DNA from: Gymnothorax reevesii
Lineage: Eukaryota > Chordata > Actinopteri > Anguilliformes > Muraenidae
Reading direction: 5' to 3'
Length of the DNA: 64,000 nucleotides
NCBI GenBank assembly: GCA_029721435.1
Contig: CM056574.1
Coordinates: 71,281,501-71,345,500, forward strand
This document shows, one piece after another, positions 24,022 to 35,658 of this stretch (position 1 is its first letter; each line of letters starts with the position of its first letter). The position numbers and the translations under genes are program-made. The notes below the pieces were generated by a model. That model was given only the letters and a program-made list of their open reading frames with translations, searched no databases and was not told where the DNA came from.

Positions 24022-25626
24022 ATGGGTAACTGTAGTAACTTTACCAGTGAAGGGTCAGCTAAAAAGAAAAATAAAGTAAAACGCGTTCATCTGAAATTTG
24101 TATCATAATTTGTACGTGCACAATAACAAAACTCTAATGTGACCCCAAAGTGTGAAAAAGCTTATTTGATCAGAACCAGTTGAAACTGTAAATAAAATAG
24201 CGCTATGTAAATAATGAAGTTAATATCATCTACTTCTATGCTTTGTAATTTGTGTAGTTAGTGTTAATGTGGAGTGCTGACTGTAAATGAGGAATTTCCC
24301 TTCTGTGCAAACAATAGAGTGTTTGCCATTGATAAGGATTTATCTTTGCTCCCAGGTGCAGAGCAGATCTGCCCAGAGTAAAAGACCAGGACAGAGAAGT
24401 GCAGTGTTAAGAGCAGAAAAGCACCTTAAATCTCAGTGAAGTACAAAAGTGGTCGCGTGTATATTGAGATGGATTTAAATAGAAATTTTGCAGCATAATA
24501 TGAAAGGCTTTTTGGTGAACGGGTGAAAAAATACGGAAACATTATGCATAAATTAGTTTATGAGAAACTACAGCGGAGGTTATCTGGTTGGCATTCCTCA
24601 GCAAAAGAGAGCTGCGGGTACGATTCCTGCCTGTGGAAAGTACTGTGTGATGAGAGAAAGAAGCAGTTTTGTCAAAAAAAAAAAAACGCAAAGTAAAGCA
24701 GAATAGTGGTTGTTCCGCTAAAGGCTGGAAAAGGAGTTTGTGGTAAACTATAGAGAGAGCGATTAAAAGTACAAGCTCCAGTAATAGGGAAAAATCAAGA
24801 GACAGCAGTGGAGATTTGTGACAGAAAATAACTAGATTTCGGGGGAAACGCTCCTGAGGTGGAGGGTTGAATGGATCACTCAGATTAGAGAGTGAATGAG
24901 CTGACAGGTGAAATGGCGAGTGAGATTTTCTTCTCCATGTCTGGAGTCTGAAGTTTGATAATTAGAAATAAGTGTTACTGTGGCAAAATAATAACTTACA
25001 TCAAAACATAATAAAACATTATGTCATCATTGTATTGAATGCAATACCAATTTAAAAGGGGAACTCCTAAATTGAAACACCTAAGAAAAGGTGACCTTGT
25101 GACCCATTGGTGGAATGCAATAGTCGGCCACACATCTACCGAATTGGGTGAAATTTTGTGGGATAGTATATGTGTGCTGAACTGGCATGATATCAAGTGA
25201 GTCTGTCCCAGACAGACACCAGACATCGAGGCAAAATTAAGGAAACTATTTAGGTATTCGCCATCCGTTAGAGACATTTACCAAAAGCTTCAGGCCATCC
25301 AGGTGTTGGGAACAGTAGTTCAGACAAGAGTTGACTGCGGGACATTTGAGGACTGGACATGCACCTCTGACTTCTTGACATACGGCCCACCAACACACTT
25401 GTATACACAGTTGCAACTTGACTTCACCCCACACAGGGTAACAAAAACTTGGAACCCAAGGGGTGTAGATTACGCATCTGCGGGACCCGTAGGAAGGAGG
25501 GCCATCCCTAAACTTGCTCTGCATAGCGAGGGCTCAGAGCCCAGATGGAGATCAACGTACCATAGATGCCCCAAGTGTATGGCTCGCACCACTCAGTCCA
25601 TGAAGTTTTCATATAGATGTCCATGA
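24022..25626 (+). pseudogene. gag-region frames of the endogenous retrovirus (unidentified parts)
   Basis: Three broken frames. ATG at 24022 begins MGN, a potential N-myristoylation signal typical of retroviral Gag, and stops after about 28 codons. ATG at 24469 opens a second frame with an early stop, then about 60 lysine-rich codons. From about 25060 a third frame, interrupted by one stop near 25198, runs to 25626; its end has a CPKC motif and a third Cys nearby, not a standard CCHC knuckle. Position between leader and pol suggests gag or an accessory gene. I do not recognise the proteins. Confidence 0.45.
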
Positions 25627-25726
25627 TAAAATTGGCATTTATTCAAGATCAATTTAAGACGCCCGTTGATTAGCCTATATCTACAGTATTTTATGAAATT
25701 CTTAGAGTAACTGCAGGATTGGTAAA

Positions 25727-25890
25727 AAGTGAAGTTGATCAGAGTAGGTGAAATTAGTTGGTCAGAGTAAGTGAAATTAGTTGGTCAGAGTAAGTGAAGT
25801 TGATCAGAGTAAGTGAAATTAGTTGGTCCGAGTAAGTGAAGTTGATCAGAGTAAGTGAAATTAGTGGGTCCGAGAAAGTGAAGTTGGTGT
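25727..25890 (+). repeat. minisatellite, unit about 24 bp
   Basis: Six to seven imperfect units alternating GAAATTAGTTGGTCAGAGTA and GAAGTTGATCAGAGTAAGT. It lies in the retroviral region between the gag-like frames and pol and appears to be a local expansion. Confidence 0.9.
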
Positions 25891-27697
25891 AAGTGGAGTC
25901 GGATAAAGCAGGAGTTTAGCCATTTTAATTTCCACCAAAGTGGAAAAGTGTTTCTAATGTTGTGGTGACTTGAATTGCTTGATTAAAGGGTAAGGATCAG
26001 GGAAAATGATCAAAGTAAGAGAAAGAAATTCATTGCCTAGTCCTTTAAAATAAGGTGATTACATGTATTGAAAGCTTCACATACAAAACAAAATAGAATG
26101 GACATAAGTGAGATTGAAATATAAGATTCAGAATAAAACAAAAATGAACCATTTGATGCACGACAAGGCCCAATATTTAAATGCCCTAATATTTGACAGT
26201 AGTTGCCCACTGCAGAGAAAGACTCCAGTGGAGCTTTTTAGAAATTCTTCCAATTGAATTTGTCAAATATTTGTAGAACTCCAAAAAGCGAGAAAATCGA
26301 AGCAGTTTTCTGTGAATAACCAGACTGTGAGAGACTGGTGTGCTTTCAAACAATGCCGCAAAACGCTTGCTGGGAATTTGCGAGGAATTTGGTCTTGAGC
26401 ACAGTGTTAAATTTAAATCACTTAAAAGTCATGTGATAGTATTTCCAAACACTTCAAGTGATGCTGATATATAAGTTTATGCTTGAATGGAGAGGTGATC
26501 AAGCATGAGAATTTTATCCAGCATTTAGGTCATTCTGTGATGTAAAATTATTCAACAAAGCGTATTAAAAAGCAGTTGATAAGCTCTATTGTAGAAGTAA
26601 CTATTTTTTAACTAAATTTAGAGGCTGTAGCAGCAATGTTATAAATTGTTTATTTCGCTCATTTTGCATTAGTTTTTATGGTTGTCCTTCGTGGAACTTG
26701 AGTGATAAAAATACTGATCGTTTTCATGTGGCTTGGTGTAAATGCAATACACACAGCATCTTTTTAAAATATTTGTATGGTGGGCCCAATATTGATTGTC
26801 AATTATATTTGCGGTTCTTGAGCTTCTATATGAGTATAAAACAAAGAGGTCTAAGCAATGCGATTACACATAAAATTTTCTTCATACATTTAACAAGCTC
26901 TCCCCTGCAAAGAGGTGACATGAAGTCCAAGTTTTATTCCAAATAAGGTGAACAAATGTGACGGAAAGCTTTCCTAACCAAAGAAATGCAATGAATGATC
27001 AATGAAAGATCTTTTCTCTGTTTTGAACAGGAACTAGGTTTCTACATGGCAAAGAAACTGAGTGGCAAATAACCTTCCTCCGTTCATTTAACTTTTACGG
27101 GAAAGGACCCAAGCGAGAGGAAAAGCAACAAAATTATGTTGATGGAGTTGTTTTTTTTTTCCTTTTTGTTCATTGTTGAATGCATTTAACTCATTCAATT
27201 GAAACTTTTCAACAGCTGACTCACTGCAGAAGATAAGGAATGAAAAAAAAAAAACTTGAAAGTGATTTGCTGGCCAGCTAAGATTCAGCTGCGGAGTTCT
27301 AAAATAGATTTGGGGAAATCCAACTCGGAGTTTTAACACGAGACTTAATTCAAAAGGTGCACCACATCATTGAAAAAGTCGACTAATAACGTGACATTTA
27401 TTTCTTGATTTGGCTGACAAAATCTTTTCCTCTGACTAGTAGTGAGAAGGATGAGGACTTTCAAATAAAAGGTACTAACTGATTTGATCTTTATGTGCTG
27501 GGAGCCCAAAGGGAAAACTACGAGCTGAATTTTTAATATGTTCGAATTTCTGTGAATAAAAATTTGCAAATTCTAACAGTAAAGCAACTCCACCTGGTTC
27601 TGCTGAGGATATGGGGAATAGTCAAAATGGTTGGGGCTAATAAGTCCTGACTGTGCATTTCCCCCATGCTTTTAGCGAAACTCTAGACTGAGGTGGA

Positions 27698-28051
27698 TTG
27701 CTTAATCATAATTCATTGAGAGAAAAAAAAACATTTTGTCCCCATTGTTTCGAAGAAGTCCTATCTAATAATACTGCATGTCCTGGACTCAAGGACACCC
27801 CTCTATCAAATCCTGAGACTGAATACTTTGTTGATAGTTCAGCATCAAGAGTCTATAAAGGCAACCCATGTGTTGGATATGCTGTCTGTTCTCATGAATC
27901 TGTGTTGATTGTAACCCTCTGCACACCAAACATTTGGACCCAATCAGTTTGGCTGATGCATTTGAAGCCAGATGCAACAGCAACAGCCAAACACACTCTT
28001 GTGGGGCTATTACACCAATCTGAGGATTCAATTTCATGTGACCTGCCGTGA
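27698..28051 (+). pseudogene. retroviral RNase H domain fragment
   Basis: The frame contains ETEYFVDSSASRVYKGNPCV and GYAVCSHE, matching the start of gammaretrovirus-type RNase H domains, where the Asp after FV is the first catalytic residue. The later portion (LMHLKPDAT) has drifted and the frame ends at a stop after CDLP at 28049-28051. RNase H removes RNA from the RNA-DNA hybrid during reverse transcription. Integrase follows after frame breaks. Confidence 0.75.
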
Positions 28052-28129
28052 GCACAGCATGATGCTGCTCCCCCACAAGAAAAACGTCAATGGACATCAC
28101 ATGGAACACAATGCACTGATGGCGGGTGG

Positions 28130-29100
28130 GTAGGACCCAATGGAAAGCCTATATTACCAAAATCCCTCTTCCATATTGCTGCAGATTTGGTGCATGGGCA
28201 GTGCCATGTACCAAGAGGAGGGACCAAGGGGTTAATAGAGCAACAGAGCAAAGTTACTATCACTTATTCACTAAACATTTTTCCAAAGAAATGTCCAACA
28301 TGACAAAGATGGGTAGTAGTGCAGAAGGGGGCAATCCCTACACACCTGGGCCATTCCACACGTACACCTAAGACCGTGTGAGGTGAAGAGGTATGCGTTA
28401 GTATTGATATGACCTTTTTCTAAATTGTAGAAGCTATAGAAGCAATCACAGTAGCAAAAATCCTAAGTAGAGAAATTATTCCTAGGTGGGGAATTCCAAA
28501 GACATTGTATTGTGAAGATGGGTCACAATTTAGGAATGAAGTGTTGATCCACCTGGGAGCAAAATTGGGAATAGGATTGAAAAAGCATTGTGCATATCAT
28601 TCGCAATCAGCAGGATTAGTGGAGAGAACTGATGGAACCCTGAAAGCAAAACTGGCAAGACCCATGTACTCCACTAATTTGACCTGGGTTGAGGCCCCCC
28701 AGTGCCACTATACTCTATGTGCCAGCAAACAGCAAAGGCAACATTTCTTTCACCACATGAACTACTAACTGTAAAGCCCATGCCTGGGCCTCTGGGAGAC
28801 CCTAACGAGGTCCCCACTGCAGCCTTGCTGCAAACAGACCTGTCAGATTTTGGGCAACATGACTAAGCTTCTCTCTTGCCAGGTGCAAGCAGTAAATTCC
28901 ATAGGAGACGAGAATGATGGCACCCCGGCCCCAGGGGTGATCCTGGCGACTAGGTCTGGTTAAAGGCACCAGGCCGTCCACGCTGGGATGAACCGATCTG
29001 GACAGGACCGTTCAAGATCACTGAGGTTTCCGACCGCGCAGTGTGGGTCGAAAAGGAGGGAGATAAGACCTGGCATCATTTTGCTCACTGTGCAAAAGCA
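28130..29100 (+). pseudogene. retroviral integrase, frameshifted
   Basis: The clearest block is the frame at 28505-28768: CEDGSQF carries the second catalytic Asp and YHSQSAGLVER the catalytic Glu of the D,D-35-E core. Upstream, in another frame, a VSIDMTFF stretch near 28400 is the likely first-Asp region. A C-terminal SH3-like segment (PFKITEVSDRAVWVE, HHFAHCAKAR) appears at about 28999-29102 in yet another frame. Several stops and shifts separate the blocks. The pattern is closest to gamma/epsilon-type retroviruses. Not functional. Confidence 0.82.
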
Positions 29101-29170
29101 AGAACGCCAAAGCGGTCACTGGAGCAGGTAAGAACTAACCAATTGTCATTGCAGGACATCAACGAGGAAG

Positions 29171-29365
29171 ATGGAGAAAGAGAATCAAAGGAGGGTGAGG
29201 AAACGTAATGAAACGTGGCGAGGAATAGGAAAGGAGGGATTAGCTCTGCTAGTAGGATTTTCTTTATTTCTTGATGCGCTTTGCTGTATGCTGAACGCAC
29301 TCAGAAAGATGCCCACACCACACCTACATCACACCAAGAATTCACGGAAGACATGTTGCTGGTAG
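29171..29365 (+). pseudogene. env 5' remnant with signal-peptide-like segment
   Basis: Starts just after the integrase C-terminus, as retroviral env genes do. The 64 codons begin with a basic stretch (RRVRKRNETW) and then a hydrophobic run (LALLVGFSLFLDALCC) fitting a leader peptide. The frame stops at 29365. A nearby hydrophobic stretch in another frame (29352-29450) could be the membrane anchor left after an internal deletion. Assignment is positional. Confidence 0.5.
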
Positions 29366-29460
29366 CGGCAGTAGTAGGAGGACTAATAGCAGAAGGAGCA
29401 TTCTACAGCCTGGTCTTGCAGTATATACATCGTTGGATTCTCTGGGCTTTCCTCATTTGA

Positions 29461-30071
29461 GGTTTTATTTTTATGCATAGCACATATTCAGGAGAAATTC
29501 TCGCGAATCAGCGCTGATATGATTTCATTTTCATGATTTTATTGTATTCTGATTTTGATCATTATACATGTTATGTACTTAACTGACATTACTCAGTATT
29601 TCTTGGAGTTCTCAAATTTCTCACTGTCAGACTGAATTTACCGTTAGAATTTCGTTGAATCTGCAGGAATAAAATATTCAGTTTCATTGCTGACCGTTAT
29701 TAATATTCGATTGATAAACTGCTGATGCAGGAGGCGGGTGCAGGAATATCATTCAGCTGTTCAGAACTTCATTTTCCATCTGTTCATCGATAAAGTTAAT
29801 ACCTTGATCCTAATAGAGTAGCAAGGCATCGGCATGTAACTTCCGAAATGTTCCACTGATTTAGTCGACTAATCTCTACCAATTGATGATTTTTCTTTTG
29901 ATGGGATGACTTTGAGCCCAATAACACCATTTTGAGGGGTTTTTCGTTCAATTTTTGGGGGAAGATTTTTTTCTGAATCCTGAGGTATCTTGAAGTCCTA
30001 TAATTGCTTAACGGTTTTGGTTTGACAAAGTCAATTACTCCAAAAAAATGAACATATAGATCAGTAAAATA
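29461..30071. other. A/T-rich sequence after the retroviral remnant
   Basis: Expected location of a 3' LTR, but nothing here resembles 22568-23151. No gene recognised; a 93-codon minus-strand frame (29796-30077) has no domain. Confidence 0.35.
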
Positions 30072-30247
30072 TGCCACCCAGATGCTTGGAAATCGCTTCT
30101 AAGCGCATCTACAACTCAAAATGTTCTGGGGGAGATTCCCCAGATCCCCTCCATGGCTTCGCGTTTTCAACGCTCTCCTTCAACTGCGTCAGCCTTTGGC
30201 CGCCAGTAACTGCGCCCCTCCTATTCCAAAATCCTGGATCCGCCCCT
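30072..30247 (-). repeat. dispersed fish-type repeat ending GGGGCGGATCC
   Basis: On the minus strand it reads AGGGGCGGATCCAGGATTTT and continues through CAGTTACTGGCGGCC to GATTTCCAAGCATCTGGG. I recognise this as a common dispersed motif in fish genomic sequence, from memory. It abuts the resumption of the satellite at 30249. Confidence 0.5.
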
Positions 30248-30764
30248 TTCTATGATCATATGGTGTCAGTTTAGACAGACCTTTGTTAATTTTTCATACA
30301 TTGCCAATCAAAGTTGACAGTACCGAAATAGCTATTTACATGCCTTACATTCACAAGGGCTTAATCCAAAAATGATGCGGTAAAATGTCTCCAGACTTTC
30401 CTGTTTGGTAGATCTTACCTCGATACATGCTCATATGGTGTCAGTTTAGACAGATCATCAATAATTTTTCATAAATTCTCAATCAAAGTTGACTTAACCA
30501 AAATAGCTATTGACATGCCTTACATATTCACAAAGGGTTGATTCCAAATTTACACGGTAAAATAGCCCAAGACTTACCACATTGGTAGAGCATACATTGT
30601 TCTATGATACTATGGTGTCAATTTATACAGACCTTTGTTAGTTTTTCATAAATTGTCAAAGTTGACTGAACCAAAATGGATATTTACATGCCATGAATTA
30701 ACATCACAAGGGGTTAATTCAAAATTATGCAGTAAAATGTCTCCAGACTCAGCCCTGTGATAGA

Positions 30765-31008
30765 CTAGATTTAGTCAGTAAGCATGGCTTACAGGATACG
30801 CCCCGCAACAAGTAGTCGGGCAGTACCACAGTCAATAGACCTTCCACCAAGAAAAGAAATTTTCAAAATCGGATGAGTAGGTTATGAGATCTAGGTCCGG
30901 ACGCACAGACGCACACACAGACACACGTACAGACACACGCACACACGGACGGACAAAGCAAATCCAGTATATCCCCCTAAACTTCGTTGCGGGGGAATAA
31001 TAATTGTT
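30765..31008 (+). repeat. CAGACACACG-tract repeat with terminal stem-loop, inside satellite
   Basis: After GATGAGTAGGTTATGAGATC comes a CACACAGACACACG-type tract (30905-30955), then TATCCCCCTAAACTTCGTTG and GGGGGAATA, a C/G hairpin (about 30969-31000). Organisation parallels 7195-7556. Confidence 0.6.
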
Positions 31009-31989
31009 TGTTCTATGATAATGTGGCATCAGTTTAGACAGACCTTTGATAATTTTTCATCAATGATCAATCAAAGTTGATATAACTGAAATAGGCATTT
31101 CAACAAATTACACATTCACAAAGGGTTAACTCAAAAACTACACAGAGAAATGTCTCCTGGCTCATCCTTAAGATAGAGAAAGCCTTGAACTATGATAATA
31201 TTGTGTCATTTTAGACAGACTTTTGAAAGTTTTCTTTATAAATTCTCAATCAAGTTTCACATAGCCAAAATAAGTATTGTCATGCATTACATATTCACAA
31301 AGGGTTAGTCAAGAAATCACACCGCAAAATGTCTTCAGCCTTACCCTTTTGGTAGATCATACATTGATCTATGATGATATGGTGTCGGTGTAGACAGACC
31401 TTTGAAAATTTTTATAAATTATCATACCTAAAATGAGCATGTACATGCATTAAACACTCAGAAGTGGTTAACTGAAAAACCACACAGTAAAATCACTCCA
31501 GATGTACACTTAATATACATAATAACATGTTCTATGATAATATGCTGTCAGCTTGGACAGACCTTTGCTAACTTCTCATATATCGTCAATCAAAGTAGAC
31601 AGAACAGAAATAGCGATTTACATGCCTTACATTTTTACAAAGGGTTAATTCAAAAATTACGCAGTAAAATGTCTCCACGCTTACTATTTTGGTACATAAT
31701 AACTTCTATGACAATATGGTGTCAGTTTGGACAGACCTTTTATTATTTTTTATAAACTGTCGGTCAAACTTTACATGTACATGCATTAAACACTCAGAAA
31801 GGGTTAACTTAACAAGAAACGCCCGGGTTTTAACACCCTCGGTCTGACTTATGAAGTGTCCCAGAACAATTACACAATAACCAAAGTAGAATTCCACAGA
31901 ACATACATTTACAAATACAAAAATGCCCAAAGTCCCACAAAAATTTTGGAAAATTCTTTTTTTTTCCACTAATCTAGAGCCCCGCATAT

Positions 31990-32275
31990 ATATGATCGTT
32001 CCCCCAGGTATAAACCCCCTAGCTCAAATTCTTCATCAAAATCAGTCCACGACAAAGTTTTTTTCAAAAACGCCAAAAATGCCATTTTTTCCCCAAAAAA
32101 TGGTCCGATCTGAAAAAGTCTTTCCTGGCTGGGATTCCCTACATTACCGCAAATGTTTTGGCATGGGTAACTAGTTTATTGATACTGACTTTAGAGGTGC
32201 ACACACGAACAGACAGACGGACGATGAACTGATGACAATACCTTTCGGCCTGAAGTCGGGCTGAGGGTAAAAACT
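31990..32275 (+). repeat. stem-loop-ended repeat inside satellite
   Basis: Contains ACAGACAGACGGACGATGAA (about 32209) followed by ACCTTTCGGCCTGAAGTCGG and GCTGAGGGT, a weaker hairpin. It interrupts the satellite just before its last partial monomer. Confidence 0.45.
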
Positions 32276-32468
32276 GCGCAGTAAAACCACTCCAGACATA
32301 CCCCTAATGTAGATATTAACATATTCTATGGTAATATGCTGTCAGTGACAACACTTGCTGCCAAAACACTGTTCTCCAGGTTGGGGAAAAACTACTGTAT
32401 CATCCTATGCAAAACATCGGTAGCAAGTGCACACGTAATCTTAATTACTTGCCTCAAAATCACAAAGC

Positions 32469-32947
32469 GGGAGCTGCTGGATAGCTCACTCGGTTAAAGC
32501 ATCGCATTGCCAAGCAGAAGTGACTATCATGGTGCGGGTTCGAGCCGCGGTCGTACCATTCAGCAGTGGTCAGCAGCTTTTTCAGAAGTAGCGCGCAATT
32601 GGCCATTGCGCCACAGGGATGCAAATTGGGAATGGTAATATAAGTTGCTTTGTTCGTTCCTTAGGCGCCTCCTGTTGGCCAGAAGGGCGCTTGTCAAGAA
32701 GATTCTGAGCTTGTTCATATTTGGGTATCCTCTGCCCTCGTTCTGAACTGGCGAGGATTCAACCAATGAGTGTATAAGAAGCAGTGGCTGATAGGTACGT
32801 GCTTCGGAGGAGATCTGCAGGCTGTCTTCACTCTCCTGAGTTGGAAACGGGATCGCACATGCGAAAGTCTGGTACATAGTTTCCCAATTGGATATTCCAG
32901 ATTGGGGTGGGATTGGAGATGCCAAATATATATATAAAAAATAAAAT
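32469..32947 (+). mobile_element. tRNA-derived SINE with 13-bp target duplication
   Basis: A 479-bp unit whose head is tRNA-like: an A-box-like TAGCTCACTCGG at 32482-32493 and a B-box GGTTCGAGCC at 32537-32546, the internal RNA polymerase III promoter. It ends in an A-rich AAATAAAATAAA tail. The direct repeat AAAATCACAAAGC occurs exactly at 32456-32468 and 32948-32960, so both ends are fixed. SINEs are mobilised by a partner LINE. The head does not fold into an intact tRNA that I can support. The 131-codon minus-strand frame is a by-product. Confidence 0.93.
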
Positions 32948-33484
32948 AAAATCACAAAGCATTGTGGTTCTAGTCAAATGGTGCATATGACAACGTTGCT
33001 GTGACAGAATTGAAAAAGTACAAGGCCTTGAGTAATGTTAGCTATTCTCCATTTGATTTAAGGAAAGCTATTGTGACAAGGGGCAAATGCACTGCAAGGG
33101 CCCAAAACATCAACCAACTAAGTTGGCAAAAAAGCTTGGCTAAAGTTAGTTTGCTAGCCAGTTATCGTTAATTCACTTGCTAAGCTAGCTAGTTCACTAT
33201 CCTAGCTAGGCAACAGATCGATTGGTGCATAGTTTACTGCTCTAAAGTCTAGCCGACTTAGTTTGGCTCACCTAACTAGATACAAGTTCTGCAACTAGTA
33301 TCAGTTTACATAAATAGCAAAGTATCTATCGTAAACTTTAGTTGACGCAAAAACCCGGTAGCCAGCAAATGAGATGATCAGTCTCCTCAATGTTTAACAG
33401 ACTTAATTTCAGTTTGAAGGAGCCCATATATAAATTTAAATATACATACATGTAGCGGTTAGCTGCAGCTGATGTCATGTGCTT

Positions 33485-33600
33485 TGTTTATTATATACTC
33501 ATCAAAAAAAGTTAAGGACCACCCAACTTTAAGAAAAGTGGTTGATGAAACTTGTTTATTGAGAGCATATTGGTCCTTAATTTTTTTAAAAGTGGTTTTT
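33485..33600. repeat. short imperfect palindrome, possible MITE
   Basis: CAAAAAAAGTTAAGGACCAC near 33508 is mirrored by an inverted AAAAAAATTAAGGACCA near 33585, about 60 bp apart. The left end resembles a mariner-type terminal repeat, but no TA-bounded element could be fixed. Confidence 0.35.
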
Positions 33601-34612
33601 CAGATATAAATTTTCATCTGCTGACTGGGTTTCCCATTTACTACATGCACCTTGTATGTTTAGGTGTTATGCTTCGATTATTAAATATTTGGCTGAGGGG
33701 CCCTCTGAAGTTCTGTTTGTCCTCTGTCGTTGTGGAAAGAATCTCAGAAAGTCTAACTCGGATGGGAAGGTACATACCGCCACAGCAGCCATCTTGATTT
33801 TGGTTTTCGCACGATAACTAAAGAATGCCTTGTCGGATTGATGCCATTTCTTGGTGGTCTATTGGAGGTGGCTAGAGGAAGGTTCCTTTCGAAAATTGCC
33901 ACCGCATGCTATATCAGTGCTTTCTATTCAGTTCGCTGAACTTCAACTATACTTTCATGTGCCGGAGCTGAGGGGTACTGCCTTCGCCCCTGCAAAGCAC
34001 ATTTTGTAATCTGGTTTTGATGTGTGTTCATTTTAAAATGTTAACAGTGCAAAATAAGAGGATGAGTTCATGTTTACAGCAATATATTTTTGAATAGAAC
34101 ACATTTTCACAGTACTTTGTGTGGTACAGTTTATATTTTTGTGCAACTGAATTTTTTGGCTTGCTAGCACCTGTGCAACCACTGAAAAGTTAGTGTTATT
34201 TGAGAGAATGGTAGCTGACATCAATAACAGTTTCATAATACATCACTTTACTGATTGTTTGGACATACTCTTTCAACCCTTTAAATACATCACTTAACGG
34301 ATTCTTTGGACATGCTTTTTCATACTTTTTTTCCAAGACGTCAATGAAAACAAGGGTTTATTATCTGTGCTTAGTGGAAAATAGAATAGAGGCTGTAAGA
34401 AAGAACCCGAGGGCAAGTGGCATAGCAGTAAACAAGATTACGGCAAGGTGGTTCATCCTTGCAGCTGACCGGGGAGGTGGACGCAGAGAAAAGGCAAAGG
34501 AGGGGTGAACTACGATAAATTTCACTCACCCCATGCATAGTGAGCTTGCCTCATCATGTTTACAGCTGTATAAGCACTACACATACAGTTATGCTGGTGT
34601 AAATAGCCAATG
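33601..34612. other. no gene recognised
   Basis: An 81-codon frame (33552-33797) lacks domains and starts inside the preceding palindrome. A tandem-like pair, TACATCACTT...GATTGTTTGGACATACTC and ACATCACTTAACGGATTC, near 34239-34315 is a small local duplication. Confidence 0.3.
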
Positions 34613-34616
34613 TTAA

Positions 34617-35486
34617 AGGGGTCCTATTATGCTGATTCTGACTTTGATCCATACATGTATGTATGTATCATATGTCATGAAGTTGAATATCCTGACTCAA
34701 CCTCAGCAAAGGTACTCAACATAAGCTCGAGGGGTTTTGCTGTAAATCCAAGAACGTGATTTCCCTCCTCTCTGAACAGCTTGTGGCAAGATCTGGTGAA
34801 AACCTGACGTCTGGTTGTAGCTCCAACCATTGCTCCTATCAGGACAGACCAGGCCAGAGCTAATAACGGTGCTGGACCTGCCCACCCTGGAATCTCATTA
34901 ATACAGCTAAAAACACTTTTTTATAATCCACCATTAAACCCCGAAGAAGAAGAGCTACATCGCAGGTTTCATCAGTCTCCCAAAGCGGCTCGTATGCGTA
35001 ATTTTAGATGTGAAAAAAGCACAATTTCTTTCTCTCCCAAAAGACAATACCACCAGGAATAGTGGGAAGATTTTTATTTGCCAGCAGCAAGTAGCCACCC
35101 TCGAAGAAAACGTTATTGTTATCTATTTGTGCAAGGCATTTGTCAGAAGACCGCATTGTCAACAAAGGACAATTTGATGCTTGATATTTGCGTCTCAGCT
35201 TCTTCTCAAGCCTAAGGCTGTTCCATGTATCAAGCGCTCCGAACCGCAAGTTGTGAGTAACGATATAACAGCAAATAATGTAAATAAAATTGACGTGTTG
35301 GAGGTGGCTGGCAGGACCGAAAATGATAGTTAGCGCTAACACCTGGCCTCAGACATTTTTTGTAAGGCATGGTTTTCATGTCGCTCCGTATAAGGCTTAG
35401 ACTGAATCGCTAACAATTATAGCACGCTAGCTTGCTTGGCTAGTAAGTTAGAATGGCTAATAATTATTGCACTCAAGCTAGCTTGG
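34617..35486 (+). mobile_element. THAP-encoding TTAA element, copy 2 (3' truncated)
   Basis: Starts AGGGGTCCTATTATGCTGA immediately after TTAA (34613-34616), matching copies 1 and 3. It includes the conserved GGTGCTGGACCTGCCCACC and, in broken frames around 34990-35240, the THAP-like zinc-module remnant followed by KRSEPQ-type sequence. Its right side runs up to the TTAA (35487-35490) of the next element. Confidence 0.7.
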
Positions 35487-35551
35487 TTAAAGGATAAGTT
35501 CACCCAAAATTAAAATTCGCTCATCATCTACTCACCCCAAGGCTCACCTCC

Positions 35552-35658
35552 TGGCCTCAGCATGATCATCGCTCAGATTAAGATTGACATGACTGTTAGG
35601 CAAATCTCATTCATCTGTGTTAAACTCAGTGAAAGAATTTTCAGTATCGCCGTTTGTA
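35552..35658 (+). repeat. 105-bp repeat shared with 39776-39886 (inverted)
   Basis: From CCTGGCCTCAGCATGATCAT to TCAGTATCGCCGTTTGTA it matches, on the opposite strand, 39776-39886 with scattered substitutions. Here it ends directly against the Tc1 transposase C-terminus. Confidence 0.7.

Larger units (their letters stand above)
22568..29460 (+). mobile_element. degenerate endogenous retrovirus, gamma/epsilon-like pol
   Basis: A retroviral layout in order: a 5' LTR (22568-23151), a candidate primer-binding site (from 23155), short gag-region frames, RNase H (27698-28051), integrase (about 28130-29100) and the start of env (29171 on). Protease and most of reverse transcriptase are not recognisable, and no 3' LTR was found, so the copy is deleted at both middle and 3' end. 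It inserted into the satellite array. Frameshifts and stops occur throughout pol. Confidence 0.8.
30249..32345 (+). repeat. satellite array, right block, interrupted twice
   Basis: Same monomer as 21490-22566 (GGTGTCAGTTTAGACAGACC at 30261, 30438 and later copies; spacing 172-178 bp). It is interrupted by a hairpin-ended repeat at about 30765-31010 and by unrelated sequence plus another hairpin repeat at about 31810-32275, and ends with a partial unit near 32345. Left and right blocks together represent one array of roughly 2.4 kb. Confidence 0.88.

Noticed and set aside
29461..30071. 3' LTR of the retroviral remnant
   Set aside because: No similarity to the 5' LTR at 22568-23151 could be seen on either strand.
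32469..32560. Genuine tRNA gene
   Set aside because: A and B boxes are present, but the unit continues for about 480 bp with an A-rich tail and a 13-bp target duplication, so it is a SINE.
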